The translations under genes were made by a program, and so were the position numbers. From the NCBI RefSeq assembly GCF_965638725.1, contig NC_134949.1:39894151-39958150 (forward strand): 64,000 bases of DNA. Direction: 5' to 3'. Origin of the DNA: Aptenodytes patagonicus. Taxonomy: Eukaryota > Chordata > Aves > Sphenisciformes > Spheniscidae. Of the stretch, positions 12,131 through 27,100 are shown piece by piece (within the stretch, counting starts at the first letter, position 1; each line of letters starts with the position of its first letter). The notes below the pieces were generated by a model. It was not told the origin of the DNA. It saw only the letters and a list, made by a program, of their open reading frames with translations, and did no database searches.

Positions 12131-15100
12131 ACAGCTTTATTCTGCGGCGCTGGAGAAATTGCCTTCCTTTTTTTATGTTGGTTTTTTTTTATTATTCGTT
12201 ATTCTCTCCTAGTCGTTAAAAAAGTTGCGCAGGTCTTCTTTAGAGGGCGAGCTCCTATTTTGGTGAGGAAGTGTGGATGAAATAAACAGAACTTCCCTGG
12301 ATTACAAGTAGTCCACTTTTCTAGTTCTTTTTTTACCCCTCATCTTTCCCAAAAAGCCGTGTGCCTACTTTCCTGCCGAAACCTGATGTTCATATCCGTT
12401 TTGCGTGCCATCTGTCCTGTTTGTGACTCCTGCACTTCTCCAGGTTGCGTTGCCCCAGATTGCGTTGTTCCTGCCCTAGAACATAAATAACCGAGAACAA
12501 CTGCACTTTCACACATTTACTGGGTTTACTGAGTGATGCCCAGTTGTATGCCTGCCTGCCCTACAGAGAACTGGGAAATAGATAATAGGTTATGGAAGTT
12601 ACAGTTAATTTGGATAGCAACTTATAACTATCTCAGGAAACTAATTCTTTAGATATTTATTGTTAAAGTAATTAAGAAGATTAGTAATCTCATAAAGGTA
12701 TACTATAAAAGAATGCCATACCAGAGAGCAGGTGATGGAGAGGACCGATTTGCTCTTAGTTTGTCTACATGTGAAGGCTTCCCCCTCACAGTTGAAGACC
12801 CATTATATGAATTTAAATCGGGGTGAACCCTAGCACAAATACTATTTTGCATAAGAGTACATCTCTTCAGTTTCTTTAATAACTTGGTTTTGTTTTAATC
12901 AGTTCCAGGTAAAACCCTGATAACAAAACAAGTTTTTCAGAAAAAACTAATTTGAATCCAGTAGTGTTTGTGTAAATTCACGTGTGCAGAAGCCCTCAGA
13001 GTAGAATAGTTCTGTACTGTAAGTATAGTGCAGACAGATACTGCCAGAACAAAAGTGATGGGGATCGTCTGTTTCACTCACACGGTCCTGGTCTATTCAG
13101 GTTATGGTTAATATCGATATTCCCTATAGCCATGGTGCAAGGAAGGATGATGGTACAGATGAAGAGTCTTGTGATAATTTGGTTTAGCTTATTCCAGCAG
13201 TCAGGAGACCCTTTTGCTCTTTTCACTGTATTTGCCCCAGTTGCTGTCCTGCTGGGGCTGTGTTTCTGCAGTTTGCTTCCTCAGTTGGTGAACCTTGCAA
13301 AATATAGGGCAGAAAAGTGAGAAGAGGCTAGTGCCCCTTTTACCTCAGCTTGGCTTTCTTTTTTGTGGGTGGTTTGTTGTGGGTTTGTTTTTTTTTCCAA
13401 AATTTTGCTCTTTGTTCTTTTCCAAGTTTCATTTTTGTGACTCTCATGTTGTCTCAGGATCTGATCAATTGAACTATATTACTTTAAAATGGAAAATTTT
13501 ACTGGGAGAGATTGATACCTCTGCACTTTTCCATTTCCTTCTGTTAAGTATGAAAGAACGCTAGTTGTTTCTGTCTACAATATTACTTACTACCTCTAAT
13601 TCTGTTATCATTGTGATGTGTCCTCTAGAAGCTTCTATTCGTGAATTACTGTTTCTGATTTGAAGCTGACAGCTTAAATTGATAAGATGGGACATGGTTC
13701 TGCATATCTGTGGATGGTTAAAGATGACAGTTGAGAAAATGCTGTAGGGAGAAAGTGATTTGCATTATTAATTTGTTTATGTAGCGGACATTTTACGGAA
13801 CACCATATTTATGAGGAAAAATTGCTTTATGTGTAAAGCAATAAGCTATTGTTTTTGGATTGTGTTGCGCTATATTAATTTGACTTACCAATATTAGTTC
13901 GAGTTGGACTATATGAACCCTTTCCTCTAGTTTTGCCAGTAGCAGGAACTGAAAAATATACTGTGTAGCTTTGTTGTTCTTCTGGGTACAGTATAACTGT
14001 ATTTATACCCAAGCTGGGACAAAACTTTTGTTTGCATCTGTAGTAAATGGGTCATTTAGGACTTGTGGCTGGATGAGCTTCCCTTTGTTGTTTTGTTGTG
14101 TTCTGGACGTCAAGGTACTCATTATTCAGGCTCTTCTGGGATTTTTTTTTTATGCCTTTTTCCAGAAGGGTGGGAGGGATGTTCTGCTTGATTAGTGCTA
14201 AATGAACCACAGGTTATAAGGGTGAAATAAAGACCGCAGAGCCATGGGTTTACAAGCTGGCTAAGATGGGTGAAAACTGAGAACCGTCTTGGGTTGTATT
14301 AAGTGTTGGTTGCAATGAGCTGGCTAACTTGAAGTCAGATCTTTTTAGTGAAAATGCATCTTTCCCATTCCATCTGGAGTTCATCAAAACTTTGTCTGTG
14401 TGTTGCCTCTTACCCTTTCGTTAACTTATTGTTCATCATAATCGTATTCTTTGTCCTTGGGCTTACAGCTTTACTCAATTTGGCTCCCACCAGTTGTATT
14501 TATTTTTTTAAAATTTTTTGCTTTTTTTTTTTGAGAAGTTGGTTGAGTCATTTTCCATTTTGTTCTTCTAAGCTGGCTTCCCCATCCAGCAGTCTTTTGT
14601 ATTTATTTAAAATCTCATTTTGAGATGAGAGTCTCATAAATGTAATACTTTCTGCATACATTGCTTGTGACCTGTAAGAAATAGGTATTGCATGGCATAT
14701 TTTACTTTGACCATCTCCCTACACGTTATGCATCTTGCTCTTCAAGAGAAAGAGATCGGTGCTGCACCCGAGAACTGCATTATCGGCATACAAATGGCTG
14801 AGGCTGGCATTCTCTTGATGGCAGAAGACCGCAGTAAGATTAGGGGTGCTTTAGCAAATATCATGGTGTGTTTTTGTACACAAAAACCTGGAGTATCAGT
14901 GCATGATACTGAGATAATGAGGAGCCGGTGCATGAGGCCAGCTTGGGTCTGACTCAAGGTTGCCTGCAACTTTGGCCAGCAAACTGGGTTACTTTCCTGC
15001 AGTCATGAAGATGTGACCATGCATTGTCAAGTTTTCTGATGCTCTGATCAGCTTTGCATTTCCCAAGTTTTTTTTTTTTCATGTACACACATGCATATAA

Positions 15101-18100
15101 TTAAACAGTAAAAAACTGTTTTTATTATACATACTGTACATAGGTATACATGTAAAAATCCTGACCAAGCAGAGGATACAAAACAATTTAAGGATCTCTT
15201 ATTTTAATGCTGTGGAAAGAGCACTTGCTTTGTTTATACTCTAATGAGTATACTTGCATAGTTGCATTGTGGATATGTCTAAACATGCCTGTAGTGTTCT
15301 AATTTGATATTTAAATGCTAACAAATTAGAAATGAAAGAGTTTTGACTTTGTATTTTGTAACTGGATAATAAGAGTGCTTTAGATGGAGTAAGCAGCTAA
15401 GAGGCTAATTATCTGGAAACCTCTGTGGCTACAGATTCTTAGGAACCTGTGTTAGTTACTCTCTTGACTCCTTGTCTGTAACACAGAAAAATACTTTTTT
15501 TGTGTAACAAATAATAAAAGCTAGCATTTAATGGCCACATAAAACAGGTTATTAAAAACAGCCTTTACATTGGGAAAGGCAGTTGTCTCGTTATGGGAGG
15601 GGATGGACACATTGTGGTATAATAAATTTCTACTCAGAAGGGCAGAGCTGTCCTGGTCATAAAAAACCATAAGCTGGCAGACTTGCATTTATTATAAAAT
15701 GTATGCGCAATACTTATTGGGTATGTATTTCATCAGTTCTGTTGATCTGCTGAAAGGGGCCTGGGGAAGAGATAACCTTTGTATATTAGCAAATATCAAA
15801 CTACAAAGCAAACTTGAGACCATCTCATCTGGTGCCTCTTAGCTTTGTTCTAATGCAAACAGCAATACTACCTACGTTTAATTTATACTTTTGACTACTT
15901 GTGGATTTTTAGTTACTCTATTTGACAAGGGATTAGATTCCTTAAATTTTAGTGGTGTGCCAGTTGTAGAGCCGAGAGCGGTTGGGCCTGTAGTGTAAAC
16001 GTGAATCTTATGGTCTAACAAACTTGTCCACCATGGTGGATGTTTCTGCCACAGGCAGTGTGCTATTTTAGAAACATCAAAGGCCTGCTGTTTTGTTAAG
16101 GTTCCTGTCTGTGTTCAGGCAGCTAATCGAAACCAGAAAGATTTTTGCTTATCTCTTTAACTTGTTATTCTTCAGGACCTACAAACTTTTTTAAAGTGAG
16201 GATGCTAATGTGTATTTACAGTTTTTGACCACATATACTGTAACTTGAATGAAAAAGTGAGAAGGGAGAAGCTGGATAATCTGCTTTTTCTTAATTGAAC
16301 ATTTTTTTTCAGAAACAATAGCAAATTTTTAAATGAAATTTTTATTTATGTCACCAAGGTTTTTTTAATGTCTCTTTGGAGGTGTAATTTAGCGTTTAAC
16401 TCTTAAATTGAACAGACTTGAGTGGAAAAAGCAAGTCTAAGAGACGTATGTACATTTTAAAGAAATTTTATGGGGGGAAAAAAAAGCCAGTTTCCAAAAC
16501 AGCATTTGTAAAGTGAGTGACCAGTTCTTCTCTGCAACTCAGAGGAGCATGGCTGCTAAGTTCCAAAAAGAAAAAACACTTTTAATTTGTCCTTTCTGGA
16601 CATGACCGTGATGTTCCATGTGTTTATGGCTTTCGTATTTGAATGTTGCAAAACACTGCAAACGGTAATTAAAATACAAAATGTTGAGGAAGGGCTGAGT
16701 AACTGGAAGTGTATCAGCTAGTCTGGCATGAATCTTTGAGAGCATATCTTTTCAGTGCCCTTTTAATTCACCCAGTCCCACTTAATAGCACAGAATGTGG
16801 AATTTCAGTCCTGATTTTCCAGAGCAAATGATCTAGTGTTTCAGACTGTGGTCTAGTTAAGACATGGGCTTTGGAAACGCATTGCTACTGAGTCAGTTGT
16901 AGAGGGGGCCAGAATAACGATGCTGACTTTGTTTCTTAGCATTTTTATCTGTAAGATTGTGAATGACTATAATTGAGCAGAAATAATTTCTTTGTGCTTG
17001 ATGGTCTTCTCTTAACTAAGGAAGTCGGAAGAGGTCAAAAACAATTCCTGGTACGGGCAGAGCATTTGTTGAAATAGCTAAGACTAGAGAAGTAACACTT
17101 CCTGTATTCTTTTTCTTACTCTTCTGCATCTAGGAAAGAAGGGTGCGTTTAGGTAAGTTTCCATGGTACATGTATTGAAGGAGGAAGAGTTGTTGAATCT
17201 TGTGCAACAGCCATCGAGACACCTCTCTTCAGTCTACACTTGCAGTTGCTGACTCAGATCATTCTTAATCATTGAACCACACACCTTGTTGACAGACTGG
17301 TGACTGAATGAATTCCATGCTGGCTGCAAAACCAGTGTGATGTAAGAAGAGATTATGGTGAACAACATCAGGTTTTCTGTTATGTCTTTATTGATTTAAA
17401 TTAAGGCACTGATGCTATCAGACACTTTGCCCCCCCCCCAAATTACATGCAGACTGCGCTGCCCTGATAATTCTCTCCCTCCTTTCATGGTGACCTGAAA
17501 GCCTATGTGATAGAAACTTGATCTATTTCAGAGGAGTTTCTTGCCACTAGGAAAGTGCAGCAGAGCTGTGGACTGCTGCCTACACTGGTATTTTGGCAAT
17601 GCTGACCCCAGCCTTCTCAGAGAGGTAGGTTAGTGTACATCTGCTGTAAGACTGGTGGCTGCCCGTTTGGATCTGTCTACCAAGACTAAATTCTACTTCC
17701 CTGAAGTCATTGCCCATACACACAGATGACTAGAATTACTGCACGTTTAGCGGAGGATTTCCTTAATTGCCTTGTGACATCATCCTTAATCTTGCTGTAA
17801 GATGTCATGTTTAGGCCTGTCCCAGGCAGTTCTTTGAACCTACTTTCATTAGTAATGATGATAGGAGGAATCAAACTGAGACAGAGAGCTGGACAGACTA
17901 GGTGAAAATATGAAGCCCATACTTAATGATTATAAACTTACCTTAAGAGAGATAAATTTTCTGTTGAAGTTTTGGGTGTATTGGGACAGTGCAGTTTACT
18001 GAGGATCAAATGACAATGCCAAAACTTAGCTTACCTGGTTTTTTTTGTTTGTTGTTTGGAGGGGGTGGGGGTGTGGTTTTTGTTTGCTGTTTTTGGTTGG

Positions 18101-21100
18101 GGTTTTTTTTTAGTGATACTCTCTCTGTATGAGTAGCAGTTGATAATATTTCCTTATTTTCAAGACAGGTGATCATCTGATGATGGTTGTGGATACATTG
18201 GGTTTTCAACCAAGGTTGCTAGCTTTGCAGCCTGTTTTCTGTGGAATCCAACTTGATTCTCTCTAGTTGCCATATCTGGTACCTTGTACTATTCTATCTA
18301 GTGTATTCTATCTATATCTATTCTAATATTCTATCTATACCTATCTAGTCTATGCTTGTGTGGGGTTTTAGATACAAATTCACAAGATAGTGGATGCTGA
18401 AATATCTCTTGATATCAAAACCTGGTGAGGCGATTTCTGTTCTGGATCAGGGTGGAAGAACCCAGGAACCTTCTGCAGGCTTTTGAAGTCCAAATTTTGC
18501 ATGTGGCAAAGCAACCTGTGAAAGTCAATATAAAAGCTGAAGGTTAACATTAAACACTGTTAGGCTCTCCTAAGCTTTGTCAGACCACTGTTGTTCACTG
18601 AGAAGTTACTGCCTTCCTGTCAGTAGACATTTAGATGGTGCCTCTCTCACACGCAGGTTGGGCTGTTCGATCATAAGTGATTGCTAGGATAGTAAAAAAG
18701 GATAGCAGCGTTCCATTGTGGAATTGATCATCATTGAATATGATGAGTGACGGTACATAAGATGAAAAATGGCAAGTATCAAAAGAAGTCTTTGTTTTAA
18801 AAATAGTTCTTTGATGCAAATATACAACACCCAGCTTCATTCATATTTGGAATTAAGCGATCCCACTGATTGAGGTTACACTGTGTATTAAAAAAAGTTT
18901 TTGCATGTTTTTGTGAAGGAGATTATTATCATTTACAGTCAACATGTTTTGCCCTTCTATTAATTGTCTGTCTTCGGTGATGACAGTACAGCTGTCTTTA
19001 TAATAAATAAAGTAATATGGCTTGGTAGTAGCACATCAGCAGATTGAGGCAGTTGGTGCTCAGGCCCCTCTGTCTACCTAACACACTGTTTGCATAATCT
19101 ACTTCAGGCTAAATTTAGTCTGGCCTTTTGGACCAAATATTCCTACCACACTTATGAGTCTAAGCTGTCTGAAGGACCACTGATTGATCTTGACCCGTCT
19201 GTTCCCATTTAGCAGGCAGGATGCAGTTGTTGAGCACACATGAAGCAGAGCTTCTGGAAAGAAACTCTCATTTCCATTCCCTCTGAAAGGAATCTAGTTC
19301 ACTTGGCCAGAGTTGTGCTGTAACCTGTACCAACCCAAGGGAGAAGGGAGTGATTCAGTCCAAAACCCCACGATGCTTTTCTGAACCAAAATGTTCCAGA
19401 GGCAGCCGTGATGCTGTAGAATAGTCCCTCTGTAGCCCATGAATAAATAAATGTTTAATAAACACAAACCCTTGGGTTTATTAAATTTAATGACACAAAA
19501 TAGAATTCTTTCCCTGTCTGGCCCCTCTGTGAATGAGGAGGTAAAAATCAAGTTAGGAATGTAGTAGAAATCTGAAAGGTAGAATGTTGTGTTTGACAGT
19601 AGGGCTTCTTTAGAAGCTGGGTCTGTTCACTCTACCAAATGTTTTGATGGAAAAAAGATTTGCTTGAGGGTGGATGTTAGCCTCTCATTTTGCACGTTGC
19701 TCGTGCTTGCTAATGTCTATAATTCTGGGAGTAGGGCTTGTGGGTTTTTGGATTTCTGTTTATATTACAAGGGCAAAAGTATTGCAATGCAAAACAGTGG
19801 CCAAAAATACTTTTTGTTGACACCCCCCCCCCCCCCCCCCGTCAGTTTAGAATATAACAGAAGTCATAAGAATTTTATATACTTTAATGTGGATGAAACT
19901 GGGGATTAGCTTTTCAGCAGGGATGTTGTGTAGGTGTTGGATCAGACTTACCATGTCTGTGGAACGTGGCAGTTATCACAGCATTTTTTTTTCAAGTAAA
20001 TTTTAAGAGTGTTTAATGTTAAATATAATCAAGGTGTCTTTTGTATTTTAGGAAGCTGAATATGGTGGACATGATCAGATTGATTTATATGATGATGTAA
20101 TTTCTCCATCTGCAAATAATGGAGATGCCCCAGAAGATCGTGATTACATGGATTCTCTCCCACCATCTGTTGGGGATGATGTAGGTAAAGGAGCTGCACC
20201 AAATGTTGTCTATACATATACTGGAAAGAGAATTGCCTTGTACATTGGAAATCTTACTTGGGTAAGTATCTTACTACTATTTACGTGTAGCCAGGAATTT
20301 TAAAATTATGAACATAATTCTTTGCAAATATTTTTGGTTTAAAAATTGTTTTATATGAAATATTAAGAATACAGCAAAGCATGTGGGTTTTTGTTGTTTT
20401 TTTTCTTTTACCTGAAATTTAGTGAGCCTGTCTGGAGCTGTCTTGATGTCTAAAAACTCGAGGAAATCTTCAGTAAATATAAACTTTTTAAAGTTTCCTC
20501 TCATGTTTTAAGCGTTATGAAGGGATATTTGTGCTGCTATCTTCTTAAGGTTTTCAGAGAACTGAATGAAAGAGGAGAACAAGCTTAAACTCTGAAATAC
20601 TTTATGCCTGCAGATACTTAAAGGCTACTGAACAAATGCATTTTTTAGTAAACTCTTGCTGAAGTTTTTAGTTTAAAAAGGAGCTGGGAGGTTCTCTGGG
20701 ATTTTCTTGAAATTACTTTTCACATTTTTCCAGGGCCTTTTTCCACTTCCTTTTTTGCAGGGCAGTGACTCTTACAACAAAACTGTTTTCAGGTATTTGC
20801 CTTGAGGCTTATTTCTGCGGTCCTAGGAGTAACAGGTTTGGGATAACTCACTGAACTGCAGTTGCCCTTAAGACAGTTACTTTTGTTAGCATTAAAGCAT
20901 TTTAAAATCAATTGCAGTTAAGCAAAGTGCAAGAGCTGGTCAGTAGCTGAATTAACTGGAGATTTTGTTTGTTTACCTGAAATCCAGTTCTTCCAGGTCC
21001 ACACATGCAAAATTCTCATTCAAGGCTTTTTCCCTTCTGATTAATTTCTTAGTAGTGCTAAACTTGAAAAAGAATGCTTTATGGGTGCTCAGGTGTTCTC

Positions 21101-24100
21101 ATTAATTATTACAGTATCCTAATTTTGGGAGCTAATAGGTAAGTAAAGGAGCTGTTGACTTAACAGTTGTACCATTCTAAAATATATGAATGGAATCCAT
21201 AAAATGCATATGAATTAGCTGAACTCCAAGTCAAATGTCACAATTTCCAAAGCAGGTAGGCCAATGTTCAGCAATTGTACCTATTACTCATTATTTGGCT
21301 TCACAAATAAAATTATCCACAAAAAATGAATTTATCTACTTTAGTATTGCTATTGTGTTTGTTGTCTTTGTGTTTAGCTCTCAGCAAAGTAATTTCTTGA
21401 ATTTTTAAAAGAAGCCTTGATTGAGGAAGATCAGATAAGTAGTTCAGAATCTTGAAAGCCTGCTTTGCACTTCCCATATGAAATTTAAAGAAGTGATGAA
21501 GTTACAGAAGTAGGAAGAAAACCATAAGTATTGGTGTATTTGTGTATCTTTGGATATGAGTGAAATTGTTAAACATTACATAGTAATTAATAGGAAGTTG
21601 CAGCCAAGTAGGTTTGGTTAAGTGGAAGCAGATATTTCTAGCCATAGTTTCTGTACTAGTTTCCCTTATTTTTTCTGTAAATCCTGCTTGGTTTTGTGCA
21701 AATAATATGTAGTTCACTAAACTCTCACTAGTCAAAGCTCTCAGAGCACCTGGTTAATAGAGTGTATAAAATTGACTTTTGTGTGAAAATACTAGAATCA
21801 GTGGGAGAAAAAATGGATTGGGTGTGGAAAAAGTAACAGTTATTGAAATAGTCCAGTTTAAGCCTTGTAGTCTCAGGAGACAAAAGTTACTCAAATACAA
21901 ATTTTTTTGGCATACTGTAACTGGTATACTGTGTGGAGGGGTTGATGCAATGTAGTATATAGGGAAGTGTGTATATTTTTAAAATTAATTTTCTGAGAAT
22001 TGTAAAATACAAATGACTGCTCTCCAAAAGTCAGAAAATATTGACAGCCTGAATAAAGTATTCCTCTTGACCAATTTCACACACACAAAAAAAACCATGG
22101 AAAACTTAGTTGCCCTTTTCCTGGTGTTTTAGATAAGCTTTCATAGTTGAATATTAAAAATATTTTTCAGTGGACAACAGATGAAGACTTAACTGAAGCA
22201 GTTCATTCACTGGGGGTAAATGATATTTTGGAGATAAAATTTTTTGAAAATCGTGCTAATGGCCAGTCTAAAGGGTAAGAACTTGTCATTTGTTTTTTCT
22301 GTAAATGGATTGAAGTTTGGGAGGGTGGAAATGGAGAAAGAGTTCTCAATTTTCATAACTGTCAGTATGTGAACGGATAATTTTTGTTTATTGATATCCA
22401 GCGATGATTGGATGTATCATTTCATACTAATGACCTGAATTTCAGGCATAAATTTTTTGACGGTATTGTGTGTCTCATTATTTTGTGAGTTAAATCTTGT
22501 TGGCCATCTTCATTAAGACTATTCCTAGATTTCAGTTAGTGTGGTGATGATCCTTGTTGTTCCTCATAGTGTAAATACTGTTCCCCAACCTCCATTATTA
22601 AATCTTTCTTTACATCTTTATTTTCCATTAACTATTGAGAGTGAGTGCTTGAGACCATTTTTCACTGGCAACCTAATCTTCCTTCTGTGAATGTGCCTTT
22701 CTCTCTCCTTAGTAGTAATGACAACACATTGAATGCTTAATAATAACGTGGTCATATGAATTCATAGATAGTGTATTGATACTCTACCAAAAAGCTGCCT
22801 TTGTTGTGGTATATTTTGATGCATCTTGTACTTGCACTCTTGGTTCTTCTTCTGTGTCCTGGAATGAGTTATTTTATCTGGAATATTTTATCTGAAAACT
22901 GGACTAAGACCTGTGAAACAGTCTCTGTATCTATTTTTCAAGTATTCTTTTGCTTACTGTGTAACCTTTTTCATGAGGCATCAGGATATCCAGGAAATGG
23001 AAAAAACTGTGGTGTAACTTTTTCTTCTTCCTTTCAGGTTTGCCCTTGTGGGTGTGGGATCGGAAGCATCCTCCAAAAAGTTGATGGACTTGTTGCCTAA
23101 AAGAGAATTGCATGGGCAGAATCCTGTTGTAACTCCATGCAATAAACAATTTCTGAGTCAGTTTGAAATGCAGTCAAGGAAAAGTAAGCCTTTCTTACGT
23201 GCTGTCTTGGAAAAACAGAAGTTTATTGCAAAAGTAGTATGGCAGTTTTTCTCTCAGCATCTGATAACTTCTACACAGTTTAAAATAGCTATGAAATACT
23301 TACAGTCCAGGTGGATGAAGTTGCATCTCTGTTTAAAGATGTTTCTCTTAAATAAAAATAAAAAAATCACTGAATACACTGAAGAGCTGCTGTTTTGGCA
23401 GCACTCACTGGAAGAAGGTTGCAGCTTTGTGAAAATCTTGTCTTACAGCTGGAGAAGCTTTCTCAATTTCTTGTGGATGTAATTTTGGAAAAAAGCACAA
23501 GAGCATTTAGAAATTTAACATTTGTAGACAAACTGGACTAAATTCTGATGTCTGGACAGGCTGCGCTTATGACAAAATGGGGAAGAGAGATTCTGTGTTG
23601 TGCTTCCCTCCAGCACCTTGTCTTGTGGTTCCCAGTCCTAATAGTTTGTGGCCTTGGGCTGCATTAAAGGAAGGACTGACAGCCTCCCCAGATGCTATTC
23701 TTTTAGTATGGGGCATACTGGAACGCTGCCGTATTTTAGCAAAGCACTTTTTCCTCCTCAGATGGTTTGGGTACCAAGGAACAAGTTGGTGCTCATAAGG
23801 TCATGCTTTAGCGCTGCATAAAACTTTAGATCAAGTGTTGAAAAGCTTTAACCTATTTTGATTTATGTAGTTACACTTTTGCTTTTCCATTGCAGCCACA
23901 CAGTCTGGCCAGATGTCTGGGGAAGGTAAAGCTGGTCCCCCAGGAGGAAGCTCACGAGCAGCGTTTCCACCTAGTAATAGAGGGCGAGGCCGTTTTCCAG
24001 GTGCCATTCCAGGTGGAGACAGATTCCCTGGACCGGCAGGGCCAGGAGGGCCACCACCACCTTTCCCAGGTAAAACAATTCATATGTGGAGTTTCAGTTT

Positions 24101-27100
24101 CATTTGTGTTTTCTTGTATTAATGCGGCATACTTATTTGGGAAATTATAAAGATCAAGGCAATTCAGTAATGTGCTATAATCAGTATTCACAGCTGGATT
24201 GTAGGATTCGACAATATTTCTTTGTTGATGTTCAAACAGGGAGTTGTACTTCCTAAATTTGATAGCAATATAATAACATTTTTTAGATACATTCTTTATA
24301 ATGTGTCAATGTACATATTTTTAGAGTATGAAGAAATTAAGATAGATTGTGTTAGCAAGTAGACTTGTCTTTAGTGCAGTGTAATTCAGATTTTCTGATT
24401 TGCTATATGGGGTGAGAATGCCTGTGTTGCAGGGTGTAAAGTAACTTTTCCTTACTGCATTACAAGTTTGCCCATCATCAGAAATTCAGCTTTGATTCAT
24501 GCCCACTGACAGGTCAGTTAGTTGGCACTTAGAATACCACGGATTTGAGGGGAAGGTGTTCATGTTTAGTCAGGTATCTGATATGGGAGAAATCTGTTGG
24601 ACAATCAGGCTTGCATTGCAGTGAAGTTCTTATTTCTGCTTAAGTATTTTTAATAAATGTCATTCAGTAGTAGATTGTCTACTAACAGTCAAAGGGACAT
24701 GGTCAAATTGAAAAACCACTAATGAGGACCTGAAAGTAGGTTTGGATACTGCATTTACCTTACCTTCTCCAATATAGCTTTTCCTATATTTTTAATATAT
24801 ATGGTATCTTATGCCCCATATGAAAGACTAGCTGCAGGTGTAAGTAGGATGCAATGTTTTCAAGTTTTTGTAAGCTTTTAGGGATTTTGGTAACAATAGC
24901 AGATGATTAAGTGATTGGGGGGGGGAGCGAGTTGTCAGTTTTCAAGTTAATGTTGTTCTCTTTAGATATTGATAGTCAAGCAACTGTTAAAAATTTTCTA
25001 AGCTACTGGACCCAAAGTGGGACCATGCATGTCTTGTGTAAGTTGCAAATTGTTCAGTGAGGGTTGTTTTTGGTTTTTTGTTGTTTTTAAGGAAAAAAAA
25101 AAAAAAAGGCAAGAATTTTAATTATTTCACTAAGCCTTTTATTTCTTAACTTTCTTTTTTATTTTTTTATTTTTTTATTTTAGCTGGACAAACTCCCCCA
25201 CGTCCACCTTTAGGTCCTCCTGGCCCGCCAGGCCCACCAGGCCCTCCACCTCCTGGTCAGGTCCTCCCACCTCCATTAGCTGGACCTCCTAATCGTGGTG
25301 ACCGTCCACCACCACCAGTTCTGTTTCCAGGACAGCCTTTTGGTCAGCCTCCACTTGGGCCGCTTCCTCCAGGCCCTCCACCACCAGTTCCAGGCTACGG
25401 GCCACCACCAGGTCCGCCACCACCTCAGCAGGGTCCACCTCCACCTCCGGGTCCATTTCCCCCTCGTCCGCCTGGCCCTCTTGGGCCACCCCTGACTCTT
25501 GCTCCTCCTCCACATCTCCCTGGGCCACCTCCAGGTGCTCCACCACCTGCACCACATGTGAATCCAGCTTTCTTCCCCCCACCTGCCAACAGTGGCATAC
25601 CTACATCAGACAGCCGTGGCCCACCTCCGACAGATCCATATGGCCGACCTCCACCATATGACAGAGGTGACTATGGGCCACCTGGAAGGTGAGTGCTTTT
25701 GGTGTAATGTGCTTGGTAGTAGATTTTACTTCCCTTGTAGGAAGCATTTGATTTTCCATTTTAATGCAAATGTTAGAAATAATGAAAAATAGGGCTGGAA
25801 GGGATCCCAACAGTCTTCTAATTTGCCCCTTTTCACTTCTCTCAGTGAAATATCTCGCAGAAACATGTTTGTAGCAGTAAGAAAAACCTGAATTGCAACC
25901 CCAGTAGTCTCACTTTCCCTTTTCAGCTCTGAACTGTTTGTCTTCACTGTTTGTATTTGGCAGTGTCATCATTCCATGTGTTCTACATGTAAACTTATAT
26001 ATCACTTCTTATGCAGCAGCTTCTGGTTGTGCTTCTGTCTTAACTTGAAATTCTGACTTGTACCTTTATCATTGTGCTTTGCAAGTTGTCTGTTTAGAAT
26101 GCTCTGGAGTTCTCCTTTTTGAATATGTGCATACATTGAGTACAGTGCCATACCAAGCTCATACCACTTTCATCTTTCAGCAGCTCTGCTTGTCCCTTTT
26201 TTTCTTCAGGATTCAATTCAAAGTTAGTCTTTATCACAAAAGCCAGGCATGAATTTACTGCAAGACTTTTACCTTCCTTTCCTGTCAGGATGCTTCTGCT
26301 CATTTGGTGCAGTCTTGCTGTGTTTGTAGCAGTGGCTTTTCCTATGGTTAATCCTATCTGGGACAGAGTTCTTGAGTCTCTGACTTGACTTGTCAAGTTT
26401 TTCACATCTTGTTTGAAACATCTTTTTCATCTGTTGCTTTCAGGCATCTCTGTGTTGCTGCTGTTGCTTGATTTTCACCATATTTGTATTTGTCACAGAA
26501 AATTTTGGGATAAATTGTAAGAAAGACACTTTTTACATAGTTACATTTGGATTTTTCGGTTGTGATTTTACTGCTAGCATGAGAGACACTTGTCTTGCTC
26601 AAAATGTTTTCTGCAGACACTTTGCTTTGATTCTTCTTTTATCACGAAGTTTAAAAAACCCCAGGCATCTGTACATACTATGTTCATACAGAAACTATAG
26701 AAATTCAAGCATTTGGCTTAATTGCCTGAAATATAATAAAACGATAAGGTGTTGGTTGTTTTTTTGATGGACAAAATCGAGGTTGCCTGCAGTTTATAGA
26801 ATGTCTGGGGAGGGAAGGAGTGGGAATAGGACAGTATAACTTACTGTCCAGTATTTTCATTAACAATGTTAAAACTATCATCCATAACTATTTAAATTGT
26901 CATTAATTATATATCATAGGCGTTTCACTGGAAATAACATGTCCATAAGAGAAAAATTACATATTCCATTCTATGGGAGGCACACGAAAAATAATACTCA
27001 AAACTCAGGGAGGTATGAATTTTTAGACATTTCCTCTTATGCTAAACTGGCTATAGGATCTTGTTCCACTTCTTGCAATTAAGAGGATAGCATTGCTTAT

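Noticed and set aside
24070..25183. Search for the extra cassette exon of the long mammalian CPSF6 isoform
   Set aside because: No matching open segment with splice sites was found in intron 5; the 552-residue form is the only one supported.
25276..25582. Minus-strand open frames of 93 and 97 codons over CPSF6 exon 6
   Set aside because: Shadows of the proline-rich coding exon on the other strand.
25788..25845. CR1-like 3' end in CPSF6 intron 6
   Set aside because: Resemblance limited to about 20 bases (AGGGCTGGAAGGGATCC); noted under the intron but not called as an element.
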